This document shows, one piece after another, positions 18,653-26,328 of a stretch of 64,000 nt of DNA (the first letter of the stretch is position 1; every line of letters begins with the position of its first letter). The stretch comes from Nitrosospira sp. NpAV (GTDB taxonomy: Bacteria > Pseudomonadota > Gammaproteobacteria > Burkholderiales > Nitrosomonadaceae), in NCBI RefSeq assembly GCF_000832065.1, contig NZ_JXQM01000001.1, positions 310,001-374,000 on the forward strand, written 5' to 3'. The translations under genes were made by a program, and so were the position numbers. Below the pieces are notes generated by a model. It made no database searches, was not told the origin of the DNA, and saw only the letters and a program-made list of their open reading frames with translations.

Positions 18653-19472
18653 CAGGCTCGTTCTGGCGATCTATCCGGATCACGTGGCATGGCTGCATGC
18701 GACCGGGAGCCTGCATCCGCGCGTCATCGCCAAGGATATGGTTTCGTGCGCCGTGGACAAAGCCTCATCCTGGCGCGGCGCATTCTCCCTGCTACCTGAT
18801 ATCTTGCATGCGGTGCGGACCGACAGAATGCGGGTTACGGCAATGCTTTCCAATCGCCTGCTGCGGTATGCGATTGTTCCCAATCCGGATAGCGCACGCA
18901 GCCGGGAAGAACTGGATAAGCTCACACGTCATGCCTTTGAGCGTGCGCACGGCGATGCAGTCGCCGGTTGGGATATCAGGTTGAGTGACGCCGCACCGGG
19001 CCATCCCGCTCTGGCCTGCGCCGTAGATCGCGAACTCATTGTCGCCCTGCGCAATACGGTTGCCACATCGGGAGCCCGGCTGACTTCGATTCAACCTTAC
19101 CTGATGGCGGCATTCAACCGGCTGGATCGCGCCCTGCGGACCCCGGATGGAATATTTGTGCTGGCGGAGCCGGAACGGCTAAGTCTCCTGGCATGGAAGC
19201 AGGCGGGCTGGTGCGGGGTGCAACAGGTTCATGCGACGGATGATTGGGTCGGCAGCCTATACGGCATAGTGGATCGATTGACTATTACCGCCGGACTGCA
19301 TGACCATTATTCGCTGCGGCTGTGCGCACCGGAACTGGCCGGTGGAGAATCCGTTGACTGCGTATCCGCGGCGAATGACTGGAAAGTTGAAATGGCAGTG
19401 CCCGCATGGCCTCCAGGATTGACGCCCATCCAGGACCGGATCTTTGCAGGTGCCATGCTGGCGCTGTCCTGA
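18633..19472 (+). CDS. GspL/PilM-like cytoplasmic assembly protein
   Basis: A 279-residue soluble protein without membrane segments. Position after gspE and before PilN- and PilO-like genes, together with segments such as 'VTAMLSNRLLRYAIVPNPD' and 'ARLTSIQPYLMAAFNRLDRA', fits the actin-like cytoplasmic part of GspL, separate as in PilM. Sequence similarity to canonical GspL is weak by eye, so the call depends partly on context. It would couple the ATPase to the inner-membrane proteins encoded downstream. Confidence 0.6.
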   Translation: MSRLWRDRLVLAIYPDHVAWLHATGSLHPRVIAKDMVSCAVDKASSWRGAFSLLPDILHAVRTDRMRVTAMLSNRLLRYAIVPNPDSARSREELDKLTRHAFERAHGDAVAGWDIRLSDAAPGHPALACAVDRELIVALRNTVATSGARLTSIQPYLMAAFNRLDRALRTPDGIFVLAEPERLSLLAWKQAGWCGVQQVHATDDWVGSLYGIVDRLTITAGLHDHYSLRLCAPELAGGESVDCVSAANDWKVEMAVPAWPPGLTPIQDRIFAGAMLALS

Positions 19473-19473
19473 G

Positions 19474-20004
19474 ATGGTTTCCATGAAAATCCATCTTGAT
19501 TACGCCAGGACTCCGCATGCCGCACCATTCTGGGCGTGGGGGCTATTGCTGTCGGCCTTGCTGCTCTTTTCCGCCGTCGGTTGGGAATACCTCCGGCTGG
19601 AAAGCGAACGCGCAAACCTGCAATCGCGGGTGCGAAACAATTCCCACGCGAGTCGCACCTTGAATGCACCGCCTTCTCCTGAAATTCAGAAAGCAATGCA
19701 GGACCAGATCCGCCAGGCCAACGCTGTGCTGAGCGAATTGGGCCGTCCATGGCCGGCGCTGTTCTCGATGCTGGAAAAAATCGCTCGGCCGGAGATCGCG
19801 CTGCTGGCCATACGCCCTGACGCTGCCAAAGGACGTTTGCGTATCGCGGGCGAAGCGCGCCAGCTCGCAGATGCGCTGGACTATGTGCGCAAACTGGCGG
19901 CGACCGGGCAAATGACCGATGTGGTTCTCGAAGAACACGAAGTGGTCGCTTCGGATCAGCAAAGACCCGTCCGTTTTGCCCTGAGCGCGCGCTGGGCGGG
20001 CTGA
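19474..20004 (+). CDS. PilN-like inner-membrane assembly protein
   Basis: About 176 residues with one N-terminal membrane segment ('FWAWGLLLSALLLFSAVGW'), a short coiled coil and a small periplasmic ferredoxin-like domain ('IRPDAAKGRLRIAGEARQLA', 'ALDYVRKLAATGQMTDVVL'). This matches the PilN / GspL C-terminal fold. ATG 19474 is one base after the upstream stop; an ATG at 19483 is an equally possible start. The split of GspL into PilM- and PilN-like genes resembles type IV pilus organisation. Confidence 0.65.
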   Translation: MVSMKIHLDYARTPHAAPFWAWGLLLSALLLFSAVGWEYLRLESERANLQSRVRNNSHASRTLNAPPSPEIQKAMQDQIRQANAVLSELGRPWPALFSMLEKIARPEIALLAIRPDAAKGRLRIAGEARQLADALDYVRKLAATGQMTDVVLEEHEVVASDQQRPVRFALSARWAG

Positions 20005-20005
20005 T

Positions 20006-20554
20006 ATGGACGCGATGACATCGAAGATAAGGCGTCTGGCGCGCCGCCTCGGCCCGGCGGGACTGAGCGGGATCGTGCTCCTTGCGGCTACATTGGTTTT
20101 CCTGCTGGCTGGCGTACTTCCCCTACGCGGCGAGATCGATAGCCTGCGCATGGAGTTGGCCGAGCGTCCCCTGCAACCCCTCCCGGTTGTGCCTATCTTG
20201 CCGCCAGATCAGATTCTGGCGAAGGAACTCGCGCTCTTTCAGGCGCGGTTTCCTACCGTGGATGAGCTTTCCGATGGCTTGGATGCGCTATTTATATTGG
20301 CCCGGGACAACGGACTGGAATTGAATAAGGGGGAATACGCGCTGGTGGAAAAGACGGCGGGAGCCTTGCGACGCTTCGAGGTCACGCTGCCGGTAACAGG
20401 GACTTATTCACAGATTCACGGCCTTATTCTGGAAGTGCTGGAAAAACTCCCCTCAACGGCGCTGGCCGATATTGCGCTCGAACGGGGGAAGGTGGGGGAA
20501 GGACAGGCCGCAGTCATTCTGCGGTTTGTATTTTTTGTGAGAAAGCGTGCATGA
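20006..20554 (+). CDS. PilO/GspM-like inner-membrane assembly protein
   Basis: A 182-residue protein with one membrane segment ('LSGIVLLAATLVFLLAGVLP'), a short coiled coil and a ferredoxin-like periplasmic domain ('FEVTLPVTGTYSQIHGLILE', 'LPSTALADIALER') as in PilO/GspM. It begins one base after the previous stop and overlaps the next gene by four bases. It likely dimerises with the PilN-like protein. Confidence 0.65.
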   Translation: MDAMTSKIRRLARRLGPAGLSGIVLLAATLVFLLAGVLPLRGEIDSLRMELAERPLQPLPVVPILPPDQILAKELALFQARFPTVDELSDGLDALFILARDNGLELNKGEYALVEKTAGALRRFEVTLPVTGTYSQIHGLILEVLEKLPSTALADIALERGKVGEGQAAVILRFVFFVRKRA

Positions 20555-21126
20555 GGTCGGTGTCCATCAGGCGCCGGACAGCCATGGCGGCGGGCTTGGC
20601 CATCACTGCATGGCTGGCCATTCAGGTTGATGACCGGGAAGAGGAAGGAGTCATCCAGCTTGCGCATTCAACCCAGCGGACACCTGGTCCCTCCAATACC
20701 GGGGACGGAGCGGCATCCCCGGAGTTATCCGCTGCATTGAACTGGAGCGCGCTGAGCGGCCGGACACGCCTTACACCGGAACAGGACAGCCAGTCTGCGG
20801 ATTTATTCAAGTCACATGACTGGGTTGTGGCGTCCAAACCATCTGAGGCGCCTGCGCCGCCCCCCACGCCGGTTGTCCCGGACCCCCCGTTTTCCTATCT
20901 GGGAAAACTGGCGGACAGCCCGGCGGGAACGACATATTTCCTGTCCGAAAACAATAAGGTACATTCAGTCGTAGCCGGCCAGAACATTGACAACGTCTGG
21001 CGGCTTGACACGGAAGATGCCACTTCCTTGAATCTTACCTATCTCCCCTTGGGGCAGCCTCAGACACTTCTTAAAACCGCCAGGCCCGCCGTATCCGCCG
21101 AAGATGGTCATCAAGGAGCTTTTTGA
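20551..21126 (+). CDS. GspC/PilP-like periplasmic linker protein (hypothetical)
   Basis: A 191-residue protein with an N-terminal membrane anchor ('RTAMAAGLAITAWLAIQV'), a Pro/Ser/Ala-rich linker and a C-terminal small beta domain ('PFSYLGKLADSPAGTTYFLS', 'VVAGQNIDNVWRLD', 'LTYLPLGQPQTL'). Position immediately before the secretin gene suggests the protein linking the inner platform to the secretin, as GspC or PilP do. The stop overlaps the secretin start. Confidence in the role is moderate. Confidence 0.6.
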   Translation: MRSVSIRRRTAMAAGLAITAWLAIQVDDREEEGVIQLAHSTQRTPGPSNTGDGAASPELSAALNWSALSGRTRLTPEQDSQSADLFKSHDWVVASKPSEAPAPPPTPVVPDPPFSYLGKLADSPAGTTYFLSENNKVHSVVAGQNIDNVWRLDTEDATSLNLTYLPLGQPQTLLKTARPAVSAEDGHQGAF

Positions 21127-23102
21127 TGAACATCACCTTCGGGGTTCCCAGCCTGGCTGCCTGCCTCGCCTGCGTATCGGTGCTGATGATGTCCGCCTGC
21201 GCCTTTGCACCCTGGCAAAAAGATGGCGTGCCGGGCGACACACCGGAAGAACGGATTGCCAATGCAGAAGCCGCCCAACGGGTAAAACCGGAGGATATGC
21301 CCACTCGCAAGGATCTTCATGTCACGCATGAACGGGCTGTCTATGAATTGCTGCAGGAGGCCGACCGGGCAGTGCACGAAGGACGAACCGCTGACGCGGA
21401 GGCGTTGTTTGCACGCGTGCTATTGGTGGACCCTGCCAATGCGCGTGCCCTGGCAGGCCAGCTTGCGATAACGAGTGAACGAAAATATGACGTTCAGGTG
21501 GAAGAGGCCCGCCGCCTGTTCAATGCGGACAATCCGGATGCGGCGCAGGCACAGGTGCGAGCAGTATTGCTTGAAATGCCATCCCATACCGGGGCACTTG
21601 AATTACAGGGTGAGATTCGCCGCAAACAGGAGTTTGTACGTAATGAGCCCCCCCGGCTCAAGTCGCCATTCGACCAGCCCGTTTCACTGGAACTGCGCGA
21701 CGCCAATATCAAGATGGTATTCGAAGCGCTTTCACGTACCACGGGGATCAACTTCATTCTGGACAAGGACATCAAGCAGGATGCCAAGGCAACGGTATTT
21801 GTTTCGCATGCCCGCATTGAGGATGCCATAGAAATGGTACTGGCGACCAATGGCTTGCAGAAAAAAGCCTTATCCGAAACTACCGCATTGGTATTTCCCA
21901 ATACGCTGCAGAAACTCAAGGATTATCAGGATTTGATGATTCGCAGTTTCTTTCTCACCAATGCCAGCGCCAAGCAGATAGCGGTGCTGCTCAAGACCAT
22001 GCTCAAAAGCAAGGATGTTCATATCGACGAGCGCCTCAACATGCTGGTGATTCGCGATACTCCGGAGGTGATCCGCATTGCCGAAAAATTGGTGGCTGCC
22101 AACGACATGGCCGACCCTGAGGTCATGCTGGAAATGGACGTGCTGGAAATAAGCCGTAGCCGCCTGCAAGAACTGGGAATCAAGTATCCCACTACGTTGA
22201 GCAGCAGCGCGGGACTTACCTTGAGCGCATTGACCGCCAATCTCGGTTCAGCTCCACTCGAATTTCTGAATATCAACAGTAACCCCGTCGCAAACTTCAA
22301 AAAAACCATAGGCAATATCAACCTGCTGTCCAACCCCCGTGTCCGCGTGCGCAACAACGAGAAAGCCAGGGTGCAGGTGGGCAACAAGGTGCCGCTGATA
22401 ACTACCAATGTGGCAGGCACTACCGGCACGTCCTCCGAAAGCGTTCAGTATATCGATGTGGGACTCAAGCTTGAAGTAGAGCCGCGCATCGCCCTGGATA
22501 ATCATGTCCACATCAAGGTGGCGCTGGAAGTCAGTTCGCTGGGGATAGCCACAACCTTAAGAAACGGTTCCCAGGTTTTCCAGATTGGCACCCGCAACGC
22601 CACCACCCTCTTGCGCCTTAAAGATGGCGAAACCCAGGTACTGGCCGGTCTTATCTCGGATGACGAACGCATGAATGCGAGCAGGATACCGGGACTGGGC
22701 GATCTTCCAGTACTGGGACGATTATTCGCCAATCAGGAGGACAAAAAAGACAAGACGGAGATTGTTCTCGCCATCACGCCACGCATTCTCAATAACATTC
22801 GCCGTCCGGAATCGGAACTTTCGGAATATTGGTCCGGGACAGAATTGAGCATTAACGACCGGCCGCAGATCGTTGTTCCGGGTATCGGGGGAGGCGGCAC
22901 CGGACGCAACCTGCCTCAACGCCAACTTCCCCTCCCCTTAGAACAACCTGTGCCCCAGGATGAAACTCAAGACCAGCCGCAAACTCCATCACCGGTGCCC
23001 TCCCCGGCCCCAAATCCGGCCACGGATACTTCAAGCCCCGTCGGCGGGGGGCAATCTCAGCCTCTCACCGATCCATTCGGTACTCCGGTGAATGCCCGAT
23101 GA
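21126..23102 (+). CDS. gspD: Secretin GspD, outer-membrane channel
   Basis: About 658 residues with a lipoprotein-type signal (Cys in 'VLMMSACAF'). A TPR-like N-terminal region (about 55-165) precedes STN and N-domains ('PVSLELRDANIKMVFEALSR', 'LVFPNTLQKLKDYQDLMIR', 'HIDERLNMLVIRDTPEVI'). The secretin pore domain follows ('LLSNPRVRVRNNEKARVQVG', 'TTLLRLKDGETQVLAGLI', 'IPGLGDLPVLGRLFAN'), then a Pro-rich tail. The TPR extension and lipid anchor suggest a self-piloting secretin that needs no GspS. It overlaps the following pseudopilin gene by four bases. Confidence 0.92.
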   Translation: MNITFGVPSLAACLACVSVLMMSACAFAPWQKDGVPGDTPEERIANAEAAQRVKPEDMPTRKDLHVTHERAVYELLQEADRAVHEGRTADAEALFARVLLVDPANARALAGQLAITSERKYDVQVEEARRLFNADNPDAAQAQVRAVLLEMPSHTGALELQGEIRRKQEFVRNEPPRLKSPFDQPVSLELRDANIKMVFEALSRTTGINFILDKDIKQDAKATVFVSHARIEDAIEMVLATNGLQKKALSETTALVFPNTLQKLKDYQDLMIRSFFLTNASAKQIAVLLKTMLKSKDVHIDERLNMLVIRDTPEVIRIAEKLVAANDMADPEVMLEMDVLEISRSRLQELGIKYPTTLSSSAGLTLSALTANLGSAPLEFLNINSNPVANFKKTIGNINLLSNPRVRVRNNEKARVQVGNKVPLITTNVAGTTGTSSESVQYIDVGLKLEVEPRIALDNHVHIKVALEVSSLGIATTLRNGSQVFQIGTRNATTLLRLKDGETQVLAGLISDDERMNASRIPGLGDLPVLGRLFANQEDKKDKTEIVLAITPRILNNIRRPESELSEYWSGTELSINDRPQIVVPGIGGGGTGRNLPQRQLPLPLEQPVPQDETQDQPQTPSPVPSPAPNPATDTSSPVGGGQSQPLTDPFGTPVNAR

Positions 23103-23563
23103 AAGGCTTTACCCTGATCGAGCTGGTGGTAACGGTGACCATCGTCGGTATCCTTGCCATGGCGTTGCTGCCCCTCGGCCAGTTAAGCGTCAAGCGCATG
23201 AAGGAAGCGGAATTGCGCGCCGCGCTGCGCGACATCCGGACCGCGCTGGATGCTTACAAAAAAGCGGCTGACGAAGGCCGCGTAGAGAAGGCGGCGGAGA
23301 CTTCGGGCTATCCGGCTTCATTGAATGCGCTTGCGCAAGGCATACCGGATGCACGCGATCCGAAGAAGCGGCTTGTACGCTTTCTACGCCGCGTGCCCCG
23401 CGACCCGATGAATCCTGACACGGAGGCCGGTTCGCAGGAAACATGGGGCAAGCGCAGCTACGAAAGCGGCCAGGATTCTCCCCAGGCCGGAGACGACGTG
23501 TTCGACGTCTATTCCCTCAGCCGGGAAATCGGACTGAACGGTATCCCCTACAACGAATGGTAA
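23099..23563 (+). CDS. Type II secretion pseudopilin (second)
   Basis: A 154-residue prepilin that begins almost directly with its cleavage motif ('MKG-FTLIELVVTVTIVGILA'), so its leader is only three residues. The C-terminal domain is GspG-like ('RDIRTALDAYKKAADEGR', 'RFLRRVPRDPMNPD') and ends 'IPYNEW'. I cannot assign it to GspH, I, J or K. It follows the secretin gene with a four-base overlap. Confidence 0.85.
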   Translation: MKGFTLIELVVTVTIVGILAMALLPLGQLSVKRMKEAELRAALRDIRTALDAYKKAADEGRVEKAAETSGYPASLNALAQGIPDARDPKKRLVRFLRRVPRDPMNPDTEAGSQETWGKRSYESGQDSPQAGDDVFDVYSLSREIGLNGIPYNEW

Positions 23564-23567
23564 TGGC

Positions 23568-23945
23568 ATGGGCCGCACATCTCCCGGTTTCACTCTGATC
23601 GAATTGCTGGTGGTATTGGCCATTCTGATGCTCCTGCTGACGGTAGCCGCGCCCCGCTATTTCAGCGGAGTGGATCGTGCGAAAGAAGCCGCACTGAAGC
23701 AGAATCTTACTGTGATGCGTGAAGCCGTGGACAAGTTTTATGGTGATCAGGCACGCTATCCCTACACCCTGGAAGAATTGGCGGAGCGTAAATATATACG
23801 CAGCATACCGGTGGATCCCATGACTGAAAGCGCAAAAACCTGGATTATCGTTACACCGTCGGACGATACCCCGGGCGGCGTATACGATCTGCATAGCGGC
23901 GCCGCCGGTCTCGCAATGGATGGATCAAGCTATGGTGACTGGTAG
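23568..23945 (+). CDS. Type II secretion pseudopilin (third)
   Basis: A 125-residue prepilin with cleavage motif 'TSPG-FTLIELLVVLAILM' and a short GspG-like body ('VMREAVDKFYGDQARYPYTL', 'SIPVDPMTES') ending 'SYGDW'. The aromatic C-terminus (NW/EW/DW) is shared with the other GspG-like proteins of this operon, suggesting repeated duplication of one ancestor. Confidence 0.85.
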   Translation: MGRTSPGFTLIELLVVLAILMLLLTVAAPRYFSGVDRAKEAALKQNLTVMREAVDKFYGDQARYPYTLEELAERKYIRSIPVDPMTESAKTWIIVTPSDDTPGGVYDLHSGAAGLAMDGSSYGDW

Positions 23946-24666
23946 GCATACACTCGCCGGGCATCAGCAAGGATTCACTTATCTCGGGCTACTGATGTTT
24001 ATTATCATCTCCGGCATTGCCCTCGCCTCTACCGGCCAAGTCTGGCATGCCGAAGCGCAGCGGGAAAAAGAACGGGAACTCCTGTTTATCGGCGAACAGT
24101 TTCGCAAAGCCATAGGAAGCTATTATGAAAACACCCCGGGAGGGGTCAAGCACTATCCGCTCACGCTGCAAGAACTGCTGGAGGATAAGCGTTTTGTCAA
24201 AACGCGACACCATTTGCGCAGAATCTACCGTGACCCGATTACCGGAGCAGTTCAATGGGGATTGGTAAGGGAACAGGGGCGCATTACCGGGATACACAGT
24301 CTATCCACCGCCAAGCCCTTCAAGCGGGACGGATTTCCCCGTGAATTTAACGACTTTACCAACGCGGAAGAATATACGGATTGGCGTTTTATCTACACGC
24401 AAAATGCGGCAGCCTTATCCGCTGGAGCGGCAACTCCGCCGGCGAACCCTGGAACGGCTCCGTCAGGGACTGCGCGACCCAGCCCAGGCGGCCCTTCCGG
24501 CCCTGCCGCACCGACGAAACCAAGCAACCGCTTCGCATTGTGCGGAAGTCAGCTCACCATCGAAAATGCGCAATGCCGGGAAAGTTGTGGAGATTTGACC
24601 GGGCCGAGCTGCCATGCCTGCTTTGCCGCCGCATCCGACGCTCACCGGGCCTGCTTGCGTAATTAG
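23932..24666 (+). CDS. Pseudopilin-like protein with Cys-rich C-terminus
   Basis: About 244 residues from the ATG at 23932, overlapping the previous gene by 14 bp. The prepilin-like motif 'HQQG-FTYLGLLMFIIISG' lacks Glu at +5 (Leu instead), a feature seen in minor pseudopilins such as GspK, which helps cap the tip. After a pilin-like body ('LTLQELLEDKRFVKTRHHLR', 'YRDPITGAVQWGLV') comes a Pro/Ala linker and a tail with six Cys between about 24540 and 24655 ('LCGSQ', 'AQCRESCGD', 'PSCHACFA', 'ACLRN'). It is the last gene of the secretion operon. The Cys-rich tail may form disulfides in the periplasm. Confidence 0.75.
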   Translation: MVTGRHTLAGHQQGFTYLGLLMFIIISGIALASTGQVWHAEAQREKERELLFIGEQFRKAIGSYYENTPGGVKHYPLTLQELLEDKRFVKTRHHLRRIYRDPITGAVQWGLVREQGRITGIHSLSTAKPFKRDGFPREFNDFTNAEEYTDWRFIYTQNAAALSAGAATPPANPGTAPSGTARPSPGGPSGPAAPTKPSNRFALCGSQLTIENAQCRESCGDLTGPSCHACFAAASDAHRACLRN

Positions 24667-24719
24667 GCGCGGTGGGTGACTGCGGTCGGTAACGCTACCG
24701 TCAGCACAACCCCTCTCTC

Positions 24720-24786
24720 ATGATAAAAAGAAATAAGTAAATCGGATCTTATTGGTTCCTCGTATAAAGAGGGGCTGGTAACTTCT
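24720..24786 (+). promoter_or_regulatory. Repeated leader element, copy 1 (sbp1)
   Basis: One of three related ~67-bp elements. It contains a perfect dyad AATAAG-N10-CTTATT at 24732-24753, followed by 'GGTTCCTCGTATAAAGAGG' and 'CTGGTAACTTCT'. The dyad ends 133 bp before the sbp1 start. Between element and gene lies a short hairpin (CCGCC/GGCGG near 24829). A LysR-type activator site, presumably for the CysB-family regulator, is inferred. Confidence 0.6.
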
Positions 24787-24886
24787 GTTCCGTCGATACT
24801 CTTTTCCCCTAATTCAAGGTACCCGCCATCCGGCGGTGCTGCCCATTAATCCCAGGGCGTAAGCCAAGCAAGGCCACGGAGGAAGC

Positions 24887-25879
24887 ATGTTTCGAATACT
24901 GATTGCCGGAATGCTGCTAATCGGCGCCGCACAAGCGGAATCTCGAGAAATCTCGCTGCTGAATGTTTCCTACGACGTTACCCGCGAGTTCTACAAAGAT
25001 TACAATCCGGCCTTCGCCGCTTTCTGGAAGCAAAGGACCGGCGAGACGGTGACCATCAATCAATCCCATGGTGGATCGAGCAAACAGGCTCGCGCAGTCC
25101 TGGATGGTCTGGAGGCCGACGTCATCACCATGAACCAGGCCAACGACATCGATCTGCTTGCGGAACGAGGAGGATTGATTCCACGGGATTGGGAGAAGCG
25201 CTTCCCGCGCAACAGCGCCCCTTATACATCCACTACCGTATTTCTTGTTCGCAAGGGTAATCCCGGGAACATTCATGATTGGGATGATCTGGTCAAGCCG
25301 GGTGTGGCCGTGGTGATTCCCAACCCGAAGCTTTCCGGCAATGGCCGTTACAGCTATCTCGCTGCGTGGGGGTATGTGATCAAGAGGGGCGGCAACGAGC
25401 AGGGTGCGAAAGACTTCGTTGCCAGGTTATTCAGGAATGTGCCCGTGCTGGACGGTGGAGGCCGGGCAGCGTCGACGACATTCGTCCAACGCGGCATCGG
25501 CGACGTCCTGCTGACCTTTGAAAACGAGGCATTCCTGACCCGAAAAGAACTCGGTGACGATAAATTTGACGTGGTCTATCCATCGATAAGTATTCTGGCA
25601 GAGAACCCGGTCAGCATCGTAGACAAAGTGGTCGAAAAGCGCGGCACTCGCAAACTCGCGGTAGCATATCTGGAATATCTTTATTCAGAAGAGGGGCAGG
25701 AGCTTGCCGCCAGGCATTACTTCCGTCCGCGTGATGCCAGGATCCTGGCACGTCATCAGGCGGCATTCCAGAAATTGAATCTATTTACCATCGGCGAAAT
25801 ATTCGGTAGCTGGAAAGCGGCCCAGGCTGCTCATTTCGACGACGGCGGCCTGTTCGATCAAATCTATTACGTGAAGTAA
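24887..25879 (+). CDS. sbp: Sulfate/thiosulfate ABC transporter substrate-binding protein (first copy)
   Basis: A 330-residue periplasmic binding protein: short signal peptide ('ILIAGMLLIGAAQA'), then Sbp/CysP-family motifs 'LLNVSYDVTREFYKDYN', 'QSHGGSSKQARAVLDGLEAD' and '[15 protein letters not shown]'. It should deliver sulfate to the CysT-CysW-CysA transporter encoded 6 kb downstream. A strong site (GGAGGAAGC) precedes the ATG. The mature protein has one Met and no Cys, as expected for proteins made during sulfur shortage. A remnant of a related gene start is visible at 26221. Confidence 0.95.
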   Translation: MFRILIAGMLLIGAAQAESREISLLNVSYDVTREFYKDYNPAFAAFWKQRTGETVTINQSHGGSSKQARAVLDGLEADVITMNQANDIDLLAERGGLIPRDWEKRFPRNSAPYTSTTVFLVRKGNPGNIHDWDDLVKPGVAVVIPNPKLSGNGRYSYLAAWGYVIKRGGNEQGAKDFVARLFRNVPVLDGGGRAASTTFVQRGIGDVLLTFENEAFLTRKELGDDKFDVVYPSISILAENPVSIVDKVVEKRGTRKLAVAYLEYLYSEEGQELAARHYFRPRDARILARHQAAFQKLNLFTIGEIFGSWKAAQAAHFDDGGLFDQIYYVK

Positions 25880-26060
25880 CCATGGCGAACACGGCGAATC
25901 CTGTGGGGCTTGCTTGCGTACTTCGCGGAACCCCGTATTAAATTCGGATAATCCTTTCGGATAATCCTATTAGGCGGCCGATCCGGGTCGTGAAGACCGC
26001 TCAGTGAAAGCGACCGGCGTCAACCGCATAGCAGAGCACGATGGCTATGCAAACCCCCCA

Positions 26061-26128
26061 TATGAAAAAAAGAGATAAACAAATCAAGTCTTATTAGTTC
26101 CTTGCATAACGGGACACTGATAACTTCC
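26061..26128 (+). promoter_or_regulatory. Repeated leader element, copy 2 (porin 1)
   Basis: Related to 24720-24786 and 28106-28172. The half-site CTTATT is at 26090-26095, with GATAAA ten bases upstream. 'TATTAGTTCCTTGCATAA' and 'TGATAACTTCCATTC' are conserved. It lies 125 bp before the ATG at 26221, close to the spacing of the other copies, and 233 bp before the chosen porin start. Confidence 0.6.
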
Positions 26129-26220
26129 ATTCCAATGCTTCTCCGGTTTAGTTCAAGGACCTGTCACCAAACAGTGCCTTTTCTTATCCCGAGTAGTAGC
26201 CAGCAAGATTACAAGAAAGC

Positions 26221-26270
26221 ATGTTTTTAATATGGGTTGTCGGCTTGCTGCCGATGGCGCAGCACACGCG
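26221..26270 (+). pseudogene. Remnant of an sbp gene start
   Basis: The sequence just before and after this ATG resembles the sbp1 start: 'GCCAGCAAG...GAAAGC ATGTTT' corresponds to sbp1 'GCCAAGCAAGG...GAAGC ATGTTT'. Downstream, 'GGCGCAGCACACGCG' matches sbp1 'GGCGCCGCACAAGCG', but in a shifted frame. It looks like the leader and signal-peptide codons of a lost sbp copy now placed before porin 1. It is in frame with the porin gene, so an extended porin N-terminus cannot be fully excluded. Confidence 0.55.
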
Positions 26271-26328
26271 CAACAACTGCGCAGGCGACCTGCCCGGAAT
26301 AGCGGGAGAGTCATTTTGGAAAAAATCA

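Larger units (their letters stand above)
25880..26328. other. Intergenic region with tandem repeat, leader copy 2 and an sbp remnant
   Basis: This 449-bp gap holds a perfect 13-bp tandem direct repeat (25943-25955 and 25956-25968), the second leader element (26061-26128) and, from 26221, a decayed copy of the beginning of an sbp gene. No independent gene is supported. Confidence 0.6.
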
